DNA of 64,000 nt, taken from Halovulum sp039190275 (lineage in GTDB: Bacteria > Pseudomonadota > Alphaproteobacteria > Rhodobacterales > Rhodobacteraceae). The first letter of the stretch is position 1. Each line of letters starts with the position of its first letter. Positions 59,652 through 64,000 of this stretch are shown here, piece by piece. A program made the translations under genes and the position numbers. The notes under the pieces were generated by a model. It did no database searches and had not been told where the DNA came from. It worked only from the letters and a program-made list of their open reading frames with translations. The DNA lies in assembly GCA_039190275.1 (NCBI GenBank), contig JBCCYF010000002.1, positions 33,486-97,485 of the forward strand, read 5' to 3'.

Positions 59652-61838
59652 TCACACGAATGATACGCCGTTGTCGTTCATCGGTAGCGCGACAACGCGC
59701 AGGTCGCTGGCGGCCGCAATAGCATTGGCCAAAGCCGGTGCGGCCGGTGGTGTGCCAGGTTCGCCGACACCTGTCGGTGGCTCGGTTGATGGCACGATAT
59801 GCACCTCGATCTCTCCGATATCGGTGATCCGCAGGGGTTCATAATCGGGGAAGTTGAACTGATCGACGACACCACCTGTCAGTGTGATCTTGTCCCGCAT
59901 GTTGTGGCCGATGCCGTAGCCGATTCCGCCCTCCATTTGCGCCTTGATCACGTCCGGGTTCACCGCGATGCCGCAGTCTACGGCACATGTCACTTTCTCG
60001 ATCTTGATGCCGTCGGTTGGATTGCCCGAGACCTCGACCACTTCTGCTACATAGGAGTTGAAGGACTTATGAACGGCGATACCCTGGCTGCGGCCGGCCG
60101 GGGCGTTCCCCCAGTTTGCCTTTTCAGCCGCAAGTTTGAGCACACCGGCCTTGCGCTGTTGATCGAGTTCATCACCGGTCAGGTAGTTCAAGCGGAACTC
60201 GACCGGGTCGATGCCCACGGCCTTGGCCGCCAAGTCCATCATGGTCTCCATGACATAGGCTGTATGCGTGTGACCCACCGCGCGCCACCAGAGCGTGCTT
60301 GTCGCCTTTTCCGTGTCAGTCAGACCGAACGCCGCGTTCGGGATCTGGTAGGGGCTGTCCGATGTCCCCTCGACCGAGCTGTGGTCGATACCGTCTTGGA
60401 CGACAAACTCCTCGAACGGGGTTCCTTTCATGATGGACTGACCGGCGATGTGGTGTTCCCAACCGACGATGTTGCCAGCAGAATCGAGGCCCACGCGGAC
60501 TTTGTGCCCAAAAGCCGGACGGTAGTAGCCCGAGCGCAGGTCATCCTCGCGCGACCAAACAAGGTGCACGGGGCGCGACCTGTCAGTAAGCGCGAAAGCC
60601 AGCGCCGCTTCAACCTGGTAATCCGCCTCGGGCGTCGCGCGGCGACCGAACGAGCCACCTGCGAGCACCGTTTTGATCTGGACCTTTTCAAAGGGTAGAT
60701 CGAAGATCTGCGCGATCGCACCATGTGGGATCGTGGGAATTTGGCAACCGTCGTGCAACAGAATGCCGCCGTCTTCGGTTTGTTCGATGGTGCAATTGAG
60801 CGGCTCCATCGGCGCGTGCGCCAGAAGGGGGAAGTAGAACGTTTCTTCGACCACGGTCTCGGCACCATCAACCGCCGCGCGCACTGCAGACACTTCGGCA
60901 CCGGTGACGTTGTAGGTCGGTTCAGCCTCGATAGCTGCGCGAATTTCAGCTTCGATATCTGCTGAACTGCGGGTCTCGGCGTTTGACGTGTCCCACTCTA
61001 TGGACAGAGCATCACGCGCCTGCATTGCGGCCCAGGTGGTTTCGGCAAAGACCGCGACACCCGCTTGGTTGGGCAGGACGGCTGCGTTGATGAACCCTTT
61101 TACACCGTCCGCGCCGCTCGCATCCACGCTCAACGCCTTGGCACGTTGCTGTTCGGGGCGGGCGATCATGGCAATCATCTGATTGGGCTGCTGGACGTCC
61201 ATAGCGAACATGGCCGTGCCGTTAGTCTTGGCCGGGCTATCGAGCCGGCGCACATCCGGGTTGCCGATCAGACGAAATTCCGATGGATCCTTGAGCCTGG
61301 GCTCTGCCGGGGTGTCAAGCGCAGCGGCTGCCTCAACAAACTCACCCAGCGGGGCACTGTTGCCTGCGCCGCTGATCACACCTTCCTGCAAAGTCAGCTC
61401 GGACGCGCTTGCGCCCCAAGCGTCGGCGGCGGCTTGTACCAACATCTCGCGTGCGGCGGCACCGGCCTTCCGGTACTGCATGAAAGAATTCGCCATTGCT
61501 GTCGACCCGCCGGTGCCCTGCATGGGGCCAAACAGCGTGTTGTTGTATACTTGCGGGTTCGAAGGCGCAAAGTCATAGCCGATCTGGTCCATGGTGAGGC
61601 CCATTTCCTCGGCAATGAGGGTGGTGAGCCCGGTTGACGGGCCCTGACCCATTTCAAAGTGTTTGACGATGGCCGTGACTGATCCGTCGCTGCCAACCTG
61701 CACAAAGGGCGTGAGCATGGAAGGCGAACCTGACGCGCCGAGAGCACCATCCGGACGCACTCCGACAACAAGAACGGCTCCAGCGGCAGCAGCACCCTTT
61801 AGGAACCCACGGCGGGAGGTGTTGATGGTCATGATCAT
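59652..61838 (-). CDS. Molybdenum hydroxylase large subunit (isoquinoline 1-oxidoreductase beta-like), Tat-exported
   Basis: A 728-residue xanthine-oxidase-family protein that binds molybdopterin cytosine dinucleotide. It begins with a twin-arginine signal (TSRRGFLKG, Arg9-Arg10, followed by a hydrophobic stretch to about residue 35), so the enzyme is moved folded to the periplasm. Family motifs include FEMGQGPSTGLTTLIAEEMG, GPMQGTGGSTAMANSF, LLAHAPMEPLNCTI, GGSFGRRATPEADYQVEAA and GEPGTPPAAPALANAI with the catalytic Glu in GVGEPG. Substrate is probably an aldehyde or N-heterocycle. The ATG overlaps the small-subunit stop (ATGA), with GGAGG upstream. Confidence 0.92.
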   Translation of the reverse strand: MIMTINTSRRGFLKGAAAAGAVLVVGVRPDGALGASGSPSMLTPFVQVGSDGSVTAIVKHFEMGQGPSTGLTTLIAEEMGLTMDQIGYDFAPSNPQVYNNTLFGPMQGTGGSTAMANSFMQYRKAGAAAREMLVQAAADAWGASASELTLQEGVISGAGNSAPLGEFVEAAAALDTPAEPRLKDPSEFRLIGNPDVRRLDSPAKTNGTAMFAMDVQQPNQMIAMIARPEQQRAKALSVDASGADGVKGFINAAVLPNQAGVAVFAETTWAAMQARDALSIEWDTSNAETRSSADIEAEIRAAIEAEPTYNVTGAEVSAVRAAVDGAETVVEETFYFPLLAHAPMEPLNCTIEQTEDGGILLHDGCQIPTIPHGAIAQIFDLPFEKVQIKTVLAGGSFGRRATPEADYQVEAALAFALTDRSRPVHLVWSREDDLRSGYYRPAFGHKVRVGLDSAGNIVGWEHHIAGQSIMKGTPFEEFVVQDGIDHSSVEGTSDSPYQIPNAAFGLTDTEKATSTLWWRAVGHTHTAYVMETMMDLAAKAVGIDPVEFRLNYLTGDELDQQRKAGVLKLAAEKANWGNAPAGRSQGIAVHKSFNSYVAEVVEVSGNPTDGIKIEKVTCAVDCGIAVNPDVIKAQMEGGIGYGIGHNMRDKITLTGGVVDQFNFPDYEPLRITDIGEIEVHIVPSTEPPTGVGEPGTPPAAPALANAIAAASDLRVVALPMNDNGVSFV

Positions 61839-62299
61839 GCCTCCAGGATTTCGGCAGCGCGCTGAATGCCCGAGCGGATGCGTTGATAGGTGGCGCACCG
61901 ACACGCGTTGCCCCACATGTAATCGTCGATTTCCTGCAAGGATGGCGCCGGGTTTTCTCGTAACAGACCAACGGCCGACATTATCTGGCCTGACTGACAA
62001 TAGCCGCATTGTACGACATCCAGCTCGACCCAGGCCTGTTGGACAGCGGCACCGACATGGTCATCACTCATGGCTTCGATGGTGGTAATCGCTGCCCCGC
62101 CGACATCTTCAACATATGTCTGGCACGATCGCACAGGTTCACCGTCTAAGTGCACCGTGCACGCCCCACAGGACGCCACACCGCAACCAAACTTTGTACC
62201 CGTCATCTTCAGTTCATCACGGATGACCCACAACAGCGGCGTGCCTGGGTCGGCGTCGACTTCCTGTGTCTTGCCATTTATCTGGAGTGAAAATGCCAT
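61835..62299 (-). CDS. Molybdenum hydroxylase [2Fe-2S] subunit (isoquinoline 1-oxidoreductase alpha-like)
   Basis: A 154-residue iron-sulfur subunit with both clusters intact: plant-type cluster Cys39, Cys44, Cys47, Cys59 (CGVASCGACTVHLDGEPVRSC) and the second cluster Cys98, Cys101, Cys133, Cys135 (CGYC ... CRC). It passes electrons from the molybdenum centre. No FAD subunit gene is adjacent, as in the IorAB type, which gives electrons to a cytochrome. It is the first gene of the two-gene operon. Confidence 0.93.
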   Translation of the reverse strand: MAFSLQINGKTQEVDADPGTPLLWVIRDELKMTGTKFGCGVASCGACTVHLDGEPVRSCQTYVEDVGGAAITTIEAMSDDHVGAAVQQAWVELDVVQCGYCQSGQIMSAVGLLRENPAPSLQEIDDYMWGNACRCATYQRIRSGIQRAAEILEA

Positions 62300-62369
62300 G
62301 CCTAGATCTCCTTAAGAACATCGGTACCCAGAAAGATAGGCGCGGTGGGACGCTGCGTCACCCTTAACG

Positions 62370-62383
62370 GTAGAATTTTCTAC
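62370..62383. promoter_or_regulatory. Palindrome in the divergent hydroxylase/cytochrome promoter region
   Basis: GTAGAA-TT-TTCTAC, a perfect six-base inverted repeat, lies in the 262-base region between the divergent iron-sulfur subunit and cytochrome b561 genes. It could be an operator serving both units. Confidence 0.35.
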
Positions 62384-62561
62384 TGCTCATACCCGGATCA
62401 TAAATGCGGGACTGCCAAAGATGTGGGCGGACGTGCCTTGCGCACCGGGCCAAGGTTCCGATCCCGTGACGGCACGGAACGGAACGTAGAAGGGCGTAAA
62501 ACTACTGGCGTGTGGCGCCCGTGTATTCCATTGTGTACGCAAACAGGGACGAGGGACGATC

Positions 62562-63113
62562 ATGGCATTGACGAATTCCGCCGCCGGCTACGGCAGGCTG
62601 ACCAAACTGCTTCACTGGCTGATCGTGATCCTGTTCGCTCTTCAATATGTTGGCGGAAACATAATGACGAGCATCGATTTCAATTCCAGCTATGCGGGCA
62701 TCAGCACGAACACCTATTACAACTGGCACAAGTCTCTGGGGCTGCTGGCATTGCTGGTCGCGGTCGTGCGCCTCATAAACCGGCAGTTGGGGGAGCTGCC
62801 GCCCTGGGCTCCGACGTTGTCAACCGGCGAGCAGAGTTTTATCCATCGGATCGAACAGGTATTCTACCTTGCCATGTTCGTGATGCCGATCACCGGCTGG
62901 CTCTATGTGATGTGGGGCAATTTCGGAGTAAACCTGTTTGGAGTTTGGGAAATGCCGCGCCCGCTCCCCCGTAACGACACGCTGCGCGACGTCGCGAAGT
63001 GGGCGCATATCGGTGCGGGTTGGGTGTTGCTGATCGCGATGATCGCGCATGTGGGGTTGGTTCTGCGGCACCAGCTCATTAAGAAGGACGGGCTTTTGAA
63101 ACGGATGCTCTGA
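62562..63113 (+). CDS. Cytochrome b561 family protein
   Basis: A 183-residue membrane cytochrome with four helices (about 13-32, 50-67, 95-113, 142-165). Its haem-ligand histidines are in LTKLLHWLIV, YNWHKSLGLL, WAHIGAGW and MIAHVGLVLRHQ. Such proteins pass electrons between the quinone pool and periplasmic partners. It is divergent from the periplasmic molybdenum hydroxylase genes, which lack their own electron acceptor, so the two may work together. Confidence 0.88.
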   Translation: MALTNSAAGYGRLTKLLHWLIVILFALQYVGGNIMTSIDFNSSYAGISTNTYYNWHKSLGLLALLVAVVRLINRQLGELPPWAPTLSTGEQSFIHRIEQVFYLAMFVMPITGWLYVMWGNFGVNLFGVWEMPRPLPRNDTLRDVAKWAHIGAGWVLLIAMIAHVGLVLRHQLIKKDGLLKRML

Positions 63114-63512
63114 ACCGCCGATCATGACCGGTGATTGGGCCGGGCTCGCCGCTGCGATCCCGGCAATAGCGCGCCGCCCACCAAAGTAACGGAGCGCAGA
63201 CCTGATATAGACACCCCGTGTTGGGCCCGGAAGCCCCGGCAATTGTCGTGACCCAAAGGGTCCACCGGTGACACTGCCGGATCCAAGGGCTTTGACGCCG
63301 GCGGCGGTTCGGACCGGCGCGATCGACACTCCACCTTCGATGGAAGCTCGACCGGATTGCTGTTTCGACGGGAAACGCCGCTCCGCCACAACGAGGAGCG
63401 GTCTCCGGCGGATCCCTTACTTTGCCGACGGCCCTCAGTTCAGCCCCTAAATCCGTTCCGGTTCGAGTGCATCCTTCTGCACACCGGCCTCTTGAAAATG
63501 GTGCCTAGGCAA
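63114..63512. other. Gap after cytochrome b561 with no visible gene
   Basis: About 400 bases with short open frames only. No recognisable motif or repeat was found. Confidence 0.45.
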
Positions 63513-63572
63513 GTTTAGCGGACTAAACCGGCCCAACCGCCCCTATCTGTACTCGTTCGGGGCGGTTGGGCC
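63513..63572. repeat. Tandem hairpins with a perfect 14-base inverted repeat
   Basis: GTTTAG-CGGA-CTAAAC (63513-63528) is followed one base later by GGCCCAACCGCCCC (63530-63543) pairing perfectly with GGGGCGGTTGGGCC (63559-63572) across a 15-base loop. No T-run follows on either strand. It may be a terminator between the PIN-domain gene and the region to its left, or the end of a small mobile repeat. Confidence 0.6.
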
Positions 63573-63700
63573 AAACTGCCGTTGAAGTCTGTTTCGCGAA
63601 AGTCTGCTGTTGGCCGGCGCGCTGTGCTGTATGCCGATGCACCAATCGGCCACTTGCGCCTGAGCTGGAGCAGATGATCTTTGGTAGTCTTACGCGGCGA

Positions 63701-64000
63701 TCACTCATTTCCGATTGAACGTGGAGTAACAACCGTGACCAGGCCACGCGCCGCCGTAGAAAGGTCCTCATCGTCAGTTGCAAGTGCATCAGCTTGTAGC
63801 TGACAAAGCGAGATGTATTCGGCCAACTCTGTTGAGCGCAGTCCTAGCCGATCAGCGATCGCCCATGCTTGGCGACGCATGACAGCATCGCCAAGATATC
63901 TGAACTTGAGCTTGGCAAAGCGCGAATTTATCGAAAGACCCTCATCCGCCGAAAGCTCTCCATCGCGAACGCGCGTGTAAAGCGTTGCGAGGACCTGCGA
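63701..64000 (-). CDS. PIN-domain (VapC-like) protein, C-terminal part
   Basis: The last 99 codons of a gene that enters from the right edge on the minus strand; the frame is open to base 64000. The translation contains RFAKLKFRYLGDAVMRRQAWAIADRLGL and STELAEYISLCQLQADALATDDEDLSTAARGLVTVV, the C-terminal half of a PIN nuclease fold with acidic residues at the expected places (AEY, TDDEDL). The resemblance is to VapC-type toxins and related PIN proteins; an antitoxin, if any, would be outside the window. The active-site Asp near the N-terminus cannot be checked. Confidence 0.6.
   Translation of the reverse strand, partial: SQVLATLYTRVRDGELSADEGLSINSRFAKLKFRYLGDAVMRRQAWAIADRLGLRSTELAEYISLCQLQADALATDDEDLSTAARGLVTVVTPRSIGNE

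Noticed and set aside
59799..60698. Plus-strand frame of about 300 codons opposite the molybdenum hydroxylase
   Set aside because: The minus strand encodes continuous xanthine-oxidase-family motifs here, so the plus frame is not a gene.
1..64000. CRISPR array, rRNA operon, replication origin or polyketide/peptide synthetase cluster
   Set aside because: No regularly spaced direct repeats, no rRNA sequence, no dnaA-type cluster and no carrier-protein or ketosynthase motifs were seen. The single adenylating enzyme lacks a carrier domain.

Overview
The window comes from an alphaproteobacterium of the Rhodobacteraceae, most likely the Roseobacter group. This rests on a GC-rich sequence, flagellin followed by flaF-flbT and a DUF1217 gene, MotE/MotC-type motor accessories instead of a simple motAB pair, a secretion isomerase-argJ-mutT operon beside secA, and TTAA-N7-TTAA-like (CtrA-type) boxes in front of flagellar operons. 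No replication origin, rRNA operon, CRISPR array or intact insertion sequence is visible.

Region 1 (1-7841): left part of a flagellar cluster. fliF-fliH-fliN-fliP run leftward and leave the window. fliL, a DUF6468-like gene, motE, motA and a large secreted AMIN/helical-repeat protein (candidate MotC-like motor component) run rightward. Region 2 (7842-18574): a block that interrupts the flagellar genes. It holds a 1.7 kb gene-free stretch with a decayed IS3-type transposase, then six leftward genes whose ends all overlap: UbiA-type prenyltransferase, rifampin-phosphotransferase-like phosphotransferase, stand-alone DUF3419/BtaA-like transferase, CTP-dependent prenol (phytol/dolichol) kinase-like membrane protein, GNAT acyltransferase and acyl-AMP ligase. 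I recognise every family but no described pathway that combines them. It is the best candidate for an undescribed system; my inference is an isoprenoid-derived, amino-acid-decorated or acylated lipid.

Region 3 (18575-36218): the flagellar cluster resumes with flgD-fliK, flgJ-flgN-like, flagellin-flaF-flbT-DUF1217, fliI, flgBC-fliE-fliQ-flgFGAH-second fliL, then a FliJ-like gene, flhB, fliR, flhA and a lytic transglycosylase. motB, fliG, fliM, flgE, flgI, flgK and flgL are not in the window. Region 4 (36219-48835): housekeeping genes: pip, ubiG, a MarR regulator with a nitrilase-family amidase and grxC, comF, an NDUFAF5-like methyltransferase, hemH, a 54-residue conserved-looking small gene, mutT-argJ-parvulin, and secA.

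Region 5 (48836-54893): two consecutive envelope genes, one a membrane-anchored protein with a very long Ala/Pro/Val-rich linker and the other a phosphate-binding-protein/OmpA fusion. They are followed by about 1.5 kb of decayed sequence with an IS110-like remnant. Region 6 (54894-64000): radC, map, sfsA, a CinA-type molybdopterin-binding-domain protein, an HtrL/YibB-type gene, tRNA-Leu(TAA), a Tat-exported molybdenum hydroxylase (small and large subunits) divergent from a cytochrome b561, a striking inverted repeat, and the C-terminal part of a PIN-domain (VapC-like) protein at the right edge.
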